Shown piece after piece: positions 42,610-50,346 of a DNA stretch of 64,000 bases. The DNA is taken from the NCBI RefSeq assembly GCF_014641075.1, contig NZ_BMHP01000001.1:558001-622000 (forward strand). The letters are read 5' to 3'. Both the position numbers and the translations under genes were made by a program. The DNA comes from Paenibacillus nasutitermitis. GTDB lineage: Bacteria > Bacillota > Bacilli > Paenibacillales > Paenibacillaceae. The notes under the pieces were generated by a model. That model made no database searches and was not told the origin of the DNA. It saw only the letters and a list, made by a program, of their open reading frames with translations. Positions within the stretch are counted from its first letter, which is position 1. Each line of letters begins with the position of its first letter.

Positions 42610-44064
42610 TTACATGGCAGCCGTGTTGCTAACTTCCCCCTGGTTGGGTGAACGGATAAACAAGAAGGCTAACACCGCACCTGCTAAAGCTACGATACCG
42701 GACCACAAGAACGCTCGTTGAAATCCTTCATTCAGCGCAGCGGCAGGATCAACACCTGTTTGGGAAGCGGTAGTTGCCCCCGCAATCGCAACCATAATGG
42801 CCAGACTGATGGCCGAGCCGATCTGGTAGCTCGTATTGGCAAGACCTGATGCAAGACCTGCTTCTTCAGGTTTGGCACCTGACATGGCGGACATGGTAGC
42901 CGGAATATAAGCAAGCGACATCCCGAGGGCACCGAGCAAGGAAGCCGGAAGAACGTTAACGATAAAGCTTCCGTCCACAGGCGTATTTCCTGCGAACAGC
43001 AGCATCGAACCTCCAAGCGCGATCAACCCAATGACCAAGTTGGCCTTCAATCCGAACTTCCCGATTAATTTTCCGGTAATTAAAACCATGAAGATGGCTA
43101 TTAGAATCGTCATCGGCAACAAACCGACTCCGCCTGCAAAGGCAGAAAACTTCAACACTTGCTGCATATAGAGATTTAGGAAATACCATAGCGGAATCCA
43201 TCCGCCGGATAGCATAATAAGAGCGATATTACCAGCTGCCAGATTCGGCGCCTTCAAAATCTTCAACGGAACAAGCGGCTCCTGTTTAACGGCTTGGATG
43301 ATCAGGAACAGGATAAACAACGCTGCACCCGAGATTAGCGTCCACACCGTGGTTGCTGCCCCCCACCCGTTGTGCTCTGCAGTTACAATTCCATATACCA
43401 CCAAAACCAATGCCGCGGTTACGAAGAGGGAACCTACCACGTCGATGCTGCCCTTCCTCCTCATTCCCTTGGCCAATAACCCAGGCGATAAGAGTATAGC
43501 GACAATTCCGACCGGAACATTAATGAGAAAAGTCCACTGCCAACTGAGCCACTCGGTAATAACACCGCCCAGAAACACGCCTGCCGATCCGCCTGCAGCT
43601 GCCGATGCTCCCCAGAAGCCCAATGCTTTTCCTAATTCTTTAGGATTACCGCTGAAAAGCATCATAACAATCGTTAACGCGGAAGGCGCGATTAATGCGG
43701 AACCGAGTCCTTGCAAAGCGCGACCGACATTTAGCGATTCCTCATTCCAAGCCAGCCCTGCCAGTAAAGAAGCTAATGTAAGAATGGAAAATCCCCACAT
43801 GAATATTCGCCGCTGACCAAATAAATCGGACAATCGTCCCCCTAATAACAACAAACCGCCAAAGAAAATGACATACGCGTTAAAAACCCACTGTAAACTT
43901 GATTGCGTATAGCCGAGTGCCTCTTTGATTGCCGGCAAAGCAACTCCGATAATGGAAGTGTCCATAATGACAATGAAATTAGCTAAGCATAATAACGCAA
44001 GAGCCAGCCAACGCTTCGGGTCTTCCTGTGGAAATGACGGGGCTTGATCCCCTTGATTCTTCAT
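42610..44064 (-). CDS. MFS transporter, DHA2 (EmrB/QacA) family
   Basis: This 484-residue integral membrane protein has about 14 hydrophobic segments. It carries the DHA2 opening FIVIMDTSIIGVALPAIKEALG, the loop 2-3 motif GGRLSDLFGQRR and the GLGSALIAPSALTIVM helix. Such proton-driven exporters remove drugs, dyes or other toxic compounds. It precedes the copZ remnant and copA in the same direction, about 200 nt away, and may share their regulation. No cognate TetR or MarR gene is directly adjacent. Substrate cannot be predicted. Confidence 0.92.
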   Translation of the reverse strand: MKNQGDQAPSFPQEDPKRWLALALLCLANFIVIMDTSIIGVALPAIKEALGYTQSSLQWVFNAYVIFFGGLLLLGGRLSDLFGQRRIFMWGFSILTLASLLAGLAWNEESLNVGRALQGLGSALIAPSALTIVMMLFSGNPKELGKALGFWGASAAAGGSAGVFLGGVITEWLSWQWTFLINVPVGIVAILLSPGLLAKGMRRKGSIDVVGSLFVTAALVLVVYGIVTAEHNGWGAATTVWTLISGAALFILFLIIQAVKQEPLVPLKILKAPNLAAGNIALIMLSGGWIPLWYFLNLYMQQVLKFSAFAGGVGLLPMTILIAIFMVLITGKLIGKFGLKANLVIGLIALGGSMLLFAGNTPVDGSFIVNVLPASLLGALGMSLAYIPATMSAMSGAKPEEAGLASGLANTSYQIGSAISLAIMVAIAGATTASQTGVDPAAALNEGFQRAFLWSGIVALAGAVLAFLFIRSPNQGEVSNTAAM

Positions 44065-44130
44065 GTCTGTTTTCTCCTTTGAAAATCAAAAAATTATTTT
44101 GGCTGGGGCAGGGGAGGGATGTAGTGATGT

Positions 44131-44165
44131 GAAGGCACTTCTCCGAATTGTGGGAAGTGCCTTCC
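44131..44165. repeat. Long hairpin, copy B of the pair also found at 37.95 kb
   Basis: GAAGGCACTT...GGAAGTGCCTTC forms a stem of about ten pairs. It is the reverse complement family member of the copy at 37949-37984. Relative to that copy one stem pair has changed G-C to A-T on both arms. It lies about 20 nt after the stop of the minus-strand PPOX gene, as copy A does after the GNAT gene. Confidence 0.7.
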
Positions 44166-44183
44166 TCTGCATGGAACTAATCC

Positions 44184-45098
44184 TCAGACACTTCCGCTTT
44201 TCGTCGGAAGCGGATTAGCAGGAGAGTAATCGGGCAATCGCCAAGTTAGGGGCATTCCATTCAATGTGAGCCACGCTTGTTCGACATGGAATCGAAGTAT
44301 TCTTTCCGCTCCCGCAAATCTGTTCCTGCTGGATGTTCCCCAGTCTATTTCTACGGTGCCGCTTATCTGCAGTAAATCTCCCGTTTCGAAATCTAGAAAC
44401 AACAACCCTCCCTGAGGGTGACTGAGGAAATTGCCAAGGGTGTTAAACATCGAATTGCCTTTATAGTCGGGAAATACGATCGTATGATCATCCTCCGCCT
44501 GAACAAATCCGGGCATTCCTCCACGATGGGAGACATCCGCCCCGAAGTCGGGATGATGGCTGGCGATAAAAAACGTGTCCGCATGATGAATCCATCTTAA
44601 GACGTCTTCCGTCAACGAGCTTAAAGCGAATCCTCGTCTGTCCCCGGATGGCTCATTGGACTTGATGATCTCTCGTGCTTGGATATATTTCGGGCAGTTG
44701 GAATAGACCTGATGAACCTCCAATACAAAGCCATCCGTCTCTTTCTTACGAACGATCCCATTTGTTCTCATTCTCCGCCTTGTTGAGAAATCGATTCCGA
44801 TTGTACCTAAATGGTTGCCCTCCGTTATGCATTCGTACATAGGGTCATTGGATATTGGAAATGCATGGATTTGCAAGGTCCGAGCGTCCATTACTTGCAC
44901 AAAACCAGGATTGTCAAATATTGCGGTGGCCCATACGCTGCCATTCTCTTGAGCGGCACCCATGATGAAGTAAGGCTGCGCTTCCAAAAATGATTGTGCC
45001 ACGAGTGGAATTGAAGAATAAATATCGGATTTGCGATCCGCGATATGTCTCACACCCGCTCGTTCTTGAATCCGTATCTCGTCGGGATGATATTTCAT
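44184..45098 (-). CDS. Pyridoxamine 5'-phosphate oxidase-fold (flavin-binding) protein
   Basis: This 304-residue protein contains a split-barrel, PPOX-like flavin-binding region (FIMGAAQENGSVWATAIFDNPG and TFFIASHHPDFGADVSHRGGMPGFV, then GLLFLDFETGDLLQISGTVEIDW) typical of the large PPOX-family proteins with an FMN-binding barrel. Its ATG (45098) overlaps the stop of the VOC gene by one base (TGATG), so the two are coupled. A longer start at 45113 is possible. The pair diverges from a CGNR regulator. A redox detoxification role is plausible but not shown. Confidence 0.82.
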   Translation of the reverse strand: MKYHPDEIRIQERAGVRHIADRKSDIYSSIPLVAQSFLEAQPYFIMGAAQENGSVWATAIFDNPGFVQVMDARTLQIHAFPISNDPMYECITEGNHLGTIGIDFSTRRRMRTNGIVRKKETDGFVLEVHQVYSNCPKYIQAREIIKSNEPSGDRRGFALSSLTEDVLRWIHHADTFFIASHHPDFGADVSHRGGMPGFVQAEDDHTIVFPDYKGNSMFNTLGNFLSHPQGGLLFLDFETGDLLQISGTVEIDWGTSSRNRFAGAERILRFHVEQAWLTLNGMPLTWRLPDYSPANPLPTKSGSV

Positions 45099-45535
45099 CA
45101 GAAAAATCCGCACGCTTGGCCGTTCGTCGTAGAACAGGAATGGGAGCTAATTCCCTTTAACGTATAAATCTCCAAGCGTATACCGTCAGGATCTTCGAAG
45201 TAGATCCCGCCAGAATCTGCACCCTCGGTGTGAGTGACCATTCCGTCATAAATGAAAGCCACGCCATGGGACTTTAATTTGTGTTCGAAGTCTTTAACGA
45301 TTTCTACAGAATCGACTTCAAAGGCAAAGTGGTGTATTCCGGGCAATTGCGGGGAGAATGCGCCTTCGCTTTGTTGCCAAAGCGTGACTAGGTTCTTGTT
45401 GTCATCGCCAAGCAATGCAAACTTCTTCTCGGGATCATCAGAACGAGATCTTATCGTAAATCCCAACACCTCTGTGTAAAACCGAACCGACCGATCCAAT
45501 TCCGAAACATTAAACCCGATGTGACCTAAATTCAT
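45098..45535 (-). CDS. VOC-family (glyoxalase/dioxygenase fold) protein
   Basis: This 145-residue protein has one VOC module pair: NLGHIGFNVSELDRSVRFYTEVLGF with a metal-ligand His near the start, GIHHFAFEV carrying the central His, and GIYFEDPDGIRLEIY with the terminal Glu. Members include glyoxalase I, fosfomycin and bleomycin resistance proteins and dioxygenases. TTAGGAGAG fits the ATG at 45535 better than the longer start at 45556. It is the first gene of a two-gene unit with the PPOX protein, divergent from the CGNR regulator across a palindrome. Confidence 0.88.
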   Translation of the reverse strand: MNLGHIGFNVSELDRSVRFYTEVLGFTIRSRSDDPEKKFALLGDDNKNLVTLWQQSEGAFSPQLPGIHHFAFEVDSVEIVKDFEHKLKSHGVAFIYDGMVTHTEGADSGGIYFEDPDGIRLEIYTLKGISSHSCSTTNGQACGFF

Positions 45536-45575
45536 ACGATCTCTCCTAACCATCAAAATGTAGTTACAGGCATTA

Positions 45576-45594
45576 TAATATACATTGTATATTA
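45576..45594. promoter_or_regulatory. 19-bp palindromic operator candidate between VOC and CGNR genes
   Basis: TAATATACA-T-TGTATATTA is a perfect inverted repeat with a one-base centre. It lies 2 bp upstream of the -35 of the plus-strand promoter and in the promoter region of the minus-strand VOC gene, so one protein could control both directions. Confidence 0.65.
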
Positions 45595-45596
45595 AC

Positions 45597-45625
45597 TTGT
45601 AAACACAAATTTAGGGAGTTATAAT
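45597..45625 (+). promoter_or_regulatory. Promoter of the CGNR gene
   Basis: TTGTAA (45597-45602), a 17-bp spacer and TATAAT (45620-45625), directly next to the palindrome at 45576-45594. Confidence 0.65.
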
Positions 45626-45663
45626 TATTGTGTCAAGTGTTTCGCGAATAGTGGAGGTGCTGT

Positions 45664-46254
45664 ATGAAAACTTCAAATTTTATCTTTATCGGGAACCACT
45701 TCGTTACGGATTTTGTGAATACAAGAAAAAACGTGAAGGGTGCTCGGACCGAGCTTCTTCACGATTATGGCGATTTGATGGACTGGTTGGAGCAATCCGG
45801 CAAAAGCAAGTTTGTATCGGGAAATCCAGACTCTCTTCCTTCATCGAGACGGGGGGAACTGTTCCAAAATATAATGTCGTTTAGAGATGACTTGGAACAA
45901 GCTTTTGTTGATATGATCAGGGAGAAATCCGTTCCGACTTTTATTACAGAACTGATCAATAAAAGTCTGAAATCGAACGGGGGATACCTACAAATAGAGC
46001 AAAGTGAAGCATCCGTTGCATTAGCAAGGTATTACACCACTTCTCAGTTGTTTGTATTGTTTCTTGAAGAGGCAGCACTATTCTTTGCCTCGATCAAACC
46101 CGATAACTTGAAAAAGTGTGAAAACGAGGCTTGTATTCTTTATTTTTATGACACGAGTCGTAATCAACAGAGGCGTTGGTGCAGCATGGAGAAGTGCGGA
46201 AACCGAGTAAAGGTGAACCAGCATTACCATCGGAAGAAAAATAGGATCCAATAG
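45664..46254 (+). CDS. ABATE/CGNR zinc-finger domain regulator
   Basis: This 196-residue protein has an N-terminal ABATE-type helical domain (NHFVTDFVNTRKNVKG) and a C-terminal CGNR zinc finger: CENEACILYFYDTSRNQQRR, WCSMEKCGNRVKVNQHYHRKK, with four Cys ligands and the CGNR signature. Family members are putative stress-responsive DNA-binding regulators. GGAGGTG precedes the ATG. It is AT-richer than the surrounding genes. It faces away from the VOC/PPOX pair, sharing the palindrome at 45576-45594, and is the likely regulator of that pair. Confidence 0.88.
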   Translation: MKTSNFIFIGNHFVTDFVNTRKNVKGARTELLHDYGDLMDWLEQSGKSKFVSGNPDSLPSSRRGELFQNIMSFRDDLEQAFVDMIREKSVPTFITELINKSLKSNGGYLQIEQSEASVALARYYTTSQLFVLFLEEAALFFASIKPDNLKKCENEACILYFYDTSRNQQRRWCSMEKCGNRVKVNQHYHRKKNRIQ

Positions 46255-46286
46255 AATTATGAGTTCCCCACATGAATTTTAGTTGT

Positions 46287-46739
46287 TCAGCGTTCTTCCT
46301 GAAGTGCGCGATAGACTTTGGAAAGCCCCCGCTTGATGATCGAACGTTCCTCTTCGTCAAGGACGCTGAGGAAATAGTTCGATATCCCGTTCGCATAGGT
46401 AGGCCATGTGGCGAGAAACGCCTTTTTGCCTTCCCGCGTCAATACTGCGAAGGCTCCCCGCCGATCTTCTTCCGTTCTTTCTCTCTTTACAAATCCTTCA
46501 CGTTCCAATCGTTCGACGACCCGTGTCAGACCGCTGCGGGTTAAAACCACTTGATTAGCCAGATCGGTCATCCGGAGCTTCTTACTCGGGGACTGATACA
46601 AGGCCACCAATACATCGTAAGTGGTCAGCGGTATTTTACGTTGCTCGGATAAATCCTTTTCAATTCGTTCAATAACCGATGCATGCGAATTCATGAACGC
46701 GCGCCATACGGACAACTGCTCTTCTTCTAGTTGATTCAT
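46287..46739 (-). CDS. MarR-family transcriptional regulator
   Basis: This 150-residue winged-helix regulator has the MarR layout: an N-terminal dimerisation helix, LTTYDVLVALYQSP, recognition region KKLRMTDLANQVVLTRSGLTRVVERLER and the wing EDRRGAFAVLTREGKKAF, then C-terminal dimerisation helices. GGAGGC lies upstream of the ATG. It is divergent from an EamA transporter and an azoreductase gene across a 134-bp region with nested inverted repeats, and probably represses all three. Sensing of quinones, azo or phenolic compounds is suggested only by the azoreductase. Confidence 0.9.
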   Translation of the reverse strand: MNQLEEEQLSVWRAFMNSHASVIERIEKDLSEQRKIPLTTYDVLVALYQSPSKKLRMTDLANQVVLTRSGLTRVVERLEREGFVKRERTEEDRRGAFAVLTREGKKAFLATWPTYANGISNYFLSVLDEEERSIIKRGLSKVYRALQEER

Positions 46740-46767
46740 TAGGGAGTGCCTCCTGAAGCTTCGCTTT

Positions 46768-46862
46768 TCCTTATCATACTTGATTTATTGTTGACTGCGC
46801 AATTAATCCGTGATAATTTAATTGCGCAGGAAATATTTGCTTAAACAAGTATATGATAAGGA
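46768..46862. promoter_or_regulatory. Divergent regulatory region with nested inverted repeats (MarR operator candidate)
   Basis: The inner repeat is perfect: CTGCGCAATTAA (46795-46806) and TTAATTGCGCAG (46818-46829). An outer, near-perfect pair is TCCTTATCATACTTG (46768-46782) and CAAGTATATGATAAGGA (46846-46862). A plus-strand promoter TTGACT-17-TAATTT (46791-46819) lies across the inner repeat. A minus-strand TTGCGC...TATGAT also overlaps it. Confidence 0.7.
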
Positions 46863-46873
46863 GGGGAGATTTC

Positions 46874-47734
46874 TTGAATGGTTTACTATTTGGACTCTTG
46901 TCGGCTTTTTCATTTGGGACTGCTGATTTTTTTGCGGGGAAAGCAAGCAAGAAAACAGGGATATTTTCAACACTCTTTTACATGCAGCTCGTCGGTTTCA
47001 TCTTCCTGACGGCAGCCGTGACTTGGTTTGGACAGTGGCATAACTTGAACTCTTTCGCAGATGTAGCCGCAGCCAGCTTGTGGATGGCACTTGATCTGAT
47101 CGGCATTCTTTTTCTTTATCATGGTTTGGTGTCCGGGAAGTCTTCCGTCGTCGCTCCTATCGCGTCCAGCTTCTCGGTCTTCACCATTATTCTGGCTTTT
47201 GCTTTTGGAGAGCGGTTCAGCACAGTGAAACTGGCAGCGATCATACTGACGTTACTTGGTATATTTCTTACAACATTAGTCGTAAACGGCAGGAAAAAAA
47301 GCGGATCTGGCCAGAAACTGGAGAGTGGAGCGGTTTGGGCGATTGTTGCTGCTTTGTTCCTCGGTACGGCGTTCTTTGGACTACGTTATCCGCATGAAGC
47401 GTTAGGCGGTCTCGTAACGGTTTGGATCGGTCGTCTGCAAGCCACGATTCTGCTTCCAATTGTGTATGCATGCTTCAAGAAGCGATTGGTAGTTCCGGAT
47501 AAGAATAGTGCATACTTGATCGTCATCGTTGGCATTCTTGATGCATTGGCTCTTGTTTGCTATAACCTTGGACTGGGCTTAGAAGATACCTCGATTGTGA
47601 TTACAGCTACATCCTTGTTTGCCGTCGTGACTCTGCTTTGGGGTGTGTTTGTAGGTGGTGAAAAACCTTTATGGAATCAATGGGTAGGCATTAGTTGTAC
47701 GTTTGTAGGGATTTCCTTAATATCCCTAATCTAA
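46874..47734 (+). CDS. EamA/DMT-superfamily transporter
   Basis: This 286-residue protein is a drug/metabolite transporter with ten hydrophobic helices in two EamA repeats, the first starting at GLLFGLLSAFSFGTADFFAGK and the second near VWAIVAALFLGTAFFGLRYP. The frame is open from an ATG at 46853, but AAGGAGGGG lies after that ATG and fits a TTG at 46874 (spacing about 7), which is preferred. It is the first gene of a unit with the azoreductase, opposite the MarR regulator. It is probably an exporter of a small toxic molecule. Confidence 0.88.
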   Translation: MNGLLFGLLSAFSFGTADFFAGKASKKTGIFSTLFYMQLVGFIFLTAAVTWFGQWHNLNSFADVAAASLWMALDLIGILFLYHGLVSGKSSVVAPIASSFSVFTIILAFAFGERFSTVKLAAIILTLLGIFLTTLVVNGRKKSGSGQKLESGAVWAIVAALFLGTAFFGLRYPHEALGGLVTVWIGRLQATILLPIVYACFKKRLVVPDKNSAYLIVIVGILDALALVCYNLGLGLEDTSIVITATSLFAVVTLLWGVFVGGEKPLWNQWVGISCTFVGISLISLI

Positions 47735-47755
47735 ATAAACCACGAGGTGATCCGA

Positions 47756-48400
47756 TTGAAATCGATCTTGTATATTACCGCGAATCCGAAGAATGAGGAA
47801 AATTCCAATAGTCTAACTGTGGGCCGCTGTTTAGTGAACGCCTATCTTTCTTTGCATCCCGGTGCACCGGTTACCGAAATTGATGTATTCCGGCTGCACA
47901 TTCCGCTAGTGGATGAACACTTTTTGTCTGCGCGACAAAAAGTCTCCTCCGGTGCTGAGCCGGAAGAGCTGTTACCTGCAGAGAAGAACATCACCGAACA
48001 AATTCATCGATTAACCGCGCAATTCATTGACGCAGATGTGTACATTTTCGCATTCCCGTTATGGAACCTTGGCGTTCCGCCGCTCTTGAAGGCGTACGTG
48101 GACACCATCAAAGTTGCAAGGAAAACGTTTCGTTATACACCCGATGGCCCGGAAGGGCTTCTAAAAAATAAAGTGGCCGTACTTATACAATCAAGCGGAG
48201 ATGTGTACTCATCCGGGCCGTTAAAAGAATTCGAACATGGAAGCAGATATTTATATTCCGTATTATCGTTCATCGGAGTTGAACGGATCGAAACCATCTA
48301 TATGGAGGGGATGGATAGGGATACAAACAAGGACGCAGCACGGGGAAAAAAGGACCGAGCGCTCAATAAAGCTATTGAGATCGCTCGGACGCTTCTATAA
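47756..48400 (+). CDS. FMN-dependent NADH:quinone oxidoreductase / azoreductase (flavodoxin-like)
   Basis: This 214-residue flavodoxin-fold enzyme is of the AzoR type, reducing azo bonds and quinones with NADH. It has the phosphate loop ITANPKNEENSNSLTVG, the FAFPLWNLGVPPLLKAYVDT substrate-FMN segment and VARKTFRYTPDGPEGLL, all typical. A GTG at 47747 is in frame, but GAGGTG fits a TTG at 47756, giving the normal MKSILYI-like start. It lies 21 nt behind the EamA gene under the same MarR-type control. Together they resemble quinone-response operons. Confidence 0.9.
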   Translation: MKSILYITANPKNEENSNSLTVGRCLVNAYLSLHPGAPVTEIDVFRLHIPLVDEHFLSARQKVSSGAEPEELLPAEKNITEQIHRLTAQFIDADVYIFAFPLWNLGVPPLLKAYVDTIKVARKTFRYTPDGPEGLLKNKVAVLIQSSGDVYSSGPLKEFEHGSRYLYSVLSFIGVERIETIYMEGMDRDTNKDAARGKKDRALNKAIEIARTLL

Positions 48401-48591
48401 GGAATTAAATGTAGTCAGGTTCGAACCGATTTTAATGCGCCAGACCAGCTTACTACCTGATTCAACCGCGATTTTCTCGCCGACTGCTTCATCGACGCAC
48501 GGAAACAAGTCAATAAATGAAAAGAAAGTCATCCGATTGCGATTGCGTTCGCATTGTTCCTGCTATTAATCTTAATAAAAGGAGCGATATC

Positions 48592-50346
48592 TTGAAGACA
48601 CCTTCGATTTGGCCTAATCTATTCGTTTATCAGAAGATCGTGATCGTTTTTTGCGTACTGATCGTCCCCAGCTATGCTCTTAGCCTATGGTTGAATACGA
48701 CGGGCATGAATTTTATCCGCAAGCAGTACTCCGATTCCATCGTATCCAATGCAGCTTTCTATGCCGATCAGCTCGATAGGCAGATTTTATTTATCCGCAA
48801 CCAACAGTTGCAATTCATGAACGATTCCGACGTGCAAAGCTTGAACTTTCTTGCAGGCACGCTGAACAGTTATGAATTGCTTCAGTACGTGAAGAAAATA
48901 ACGGAACGGCTAGTGGCGATTCAGACCTCCGACGATTTCGTGGTCAGTGCCGGCGTCTATATCCAATCGCTGGGCAGAGTCATTTCCGCTAGGGGAGGTA
49001 TGACGGATTATTCGCGTAGCGAATGGAGGACCATATCCGATTTCTTTTCGAGCACGGGTAATACTTCCATGATCGACGTACAAGGAAGATTGTTTTTCGT
49101 AGAATCTTCCAACAATGGCAGCATCGTCTCTTACGTGGAGCTGTCTTCGGCCAAATTCAGCGAATCGCTGGCCAATCTCGTAAAGCCGGGCAATGGCACG
49201 GGAGCCGTACTTTCTTTCGATAGGGAAACTCCGGGGATATCCCCGCAGGTGAATATCGAGCTGTTCAAGGATTTGTTTCGGACAGGCGATTGGGAAAAAA
49301 CGAAGCAGCAGCCGGGAGTGCGCAGCGATGTTCGAATCTCTGGCAATAAGCGGTACGAAGTCACGTCGGAACGAATCGATTCGATCGGGTGGTATTTGTT
49401 CACTTACATCGATCAGAATAAGGCAACCGGACCGCTCAGGCTGTTTCTCAAATGGCTGACCGCGTTGTCCGTCATTTCCATCGCCGTTATATTCCTCTTT
49501 GCCTTCTCTATCCATGCGATCATACATCGTCCCCTTCGCAAGCTGATACGTACTTTCGAGTCCTTGAAGAGCGATAATATGACGTTCTCCGACAGGTCTG
49601 CTAAAGACAACGAATTTCTCTATTTATTTCGCGGCTTCGACCAGATGATCGAGAGATTAAACGACTCCATCCAGCAAAACTACGAACAGAGGCTGGCTTT
49701 GCGTCAGTCCGAGCTTAAGCAGCTTCAATCGCAGATCAATCCCCATTTTCTGTACAACGGATTTTATAATATTTACCGGCTTAGCAAGACCGGCGACAAC
49801 GAAAGCGTCGCATTGTTATCCCAGAAGCTGTCCAGCTACTATCAATTTATTACGCGCAGTGGCTCGGCGGAAGTTCCGCTAAGCGCCGAATACCGGCACG
49901 CGATGGATTATTGCGATATTCAGCGCATCCGCTTCTCTAACCGCATCCGCATCGATGCCGCCGTACTACCGGAAGCCAGCAGCTCGATTCTGGTGCCTCG
50001 ACTGATTATCCAACCCGTCATCGAAAATGCGTTCGAGCATTCTTTCGAATCGGAAACGGGCGAAGGTTATATTCGAATTCTCGTTAGTTACGAAGATGAC
50101 AGATTAATCATTTCCGTGGAGGATGACGGGCGAACGTTAACGGATGAATCCCTGGCTAATCTCAAGGTGAGGCTTGCGGATGTAAGGAATGCCTCGGAAA
50201 CGACGGGACTCGTTAACGTGACCAGAAGAATCGTTCTGAAGTACGGGGACGGCAGCGGGCTGAACGTATCGAGAAGCGAGCTGGGAGGCTTGAAGGCGGA
50301 GATAGTCATTATGCCGAACGAGGCAAGGGGGATATTGGATGCATAG
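48592..50346 (+). CDS. YesM-type sensor histidine kinase
   Basis: This 584-residue membrane kinase has a first helix (IVIVFCVLIVPSYALSLWL), an extracellular sensing domain, a second helix near residues 298-320, HAMP, His_kinase (QSQINPHFLYNGFYNIYRL, His in INPHFLYN) and HATPase_c (IENAFEHSF, ISVEDDGRTLTDE). The frame extends upstream to 48517, but AAAAGGAGCG at 48576-48585 fits the TTG at 48592. The end overlaps the start of the YesN-like regulator by 8 bp. This pair controls the adjoining importer, probably sensing an extracellular carbohydrate or phosphorylated compound. Confidence 0.92.
   Translation: MKTPSIWPNLFVYQKIVIVFCVLIVPSYALSLWLNTTGMNFIRKQYSDSIVSNAAFYADQLDRQILFIRNQQLQFMNDSDVQSLNFLAGTLNSYELLQYVKKITERLVAIQTSDDFVVSAGVYIQSLGRVISARGGMTDYSRSEWRTISDFFSSTGNTSMIDVQGRLFFVESSNNGSIVSYVELSSAKFSESLANLVKPGNGTGAVLSFDRETPGISPQVNIELFKDLFRTGDWEKTKQQPGVRSDVRISGNKRYEVTSERIDSIGWYLFTYIDQNKATGPLRLFLKWLTALSVISIAVIFLFAFSIHAIIHRPLRKLIRTFESLKSDNMTFSDRSAKDNEFLYLFRGFDQMIERLNDSIQQNYEQRLALRQSELKQLQSQINPHFLYNGFYNIYRLSKTGDNESVALLSQKLSSYYQFITRSGSAEVPLSAEYRHAMDYCDIQRIRFSNRIRIDAAVLPEASSSILVPRLIIQPVIENAFEHSFESETGEGYIRILVSYEDDRLIISVEDDGRTLTDESLANLKVRLADVRNASETTGLVNVTRRIVLKYGDGSGLNVSRSELGGLKAEIVIMPNEARGILDA

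Noticed and set aside
37083..44165. Transposon or prophage
   Set aside because: Despite inverted hairpins at both sides of the copper cassette, no transposase, integrase, target duplication or phage gene was found. It is recorded only as a possible cassette.
48401..48591. Possible gene fragment before the YesM-like kinase
   Set aside because: Short readable stretches occur on both strands but none has a start, a stop in a sensible place or a recognisable motif. The upstream ATG extension of the kinase is replaced by a better TTG start.
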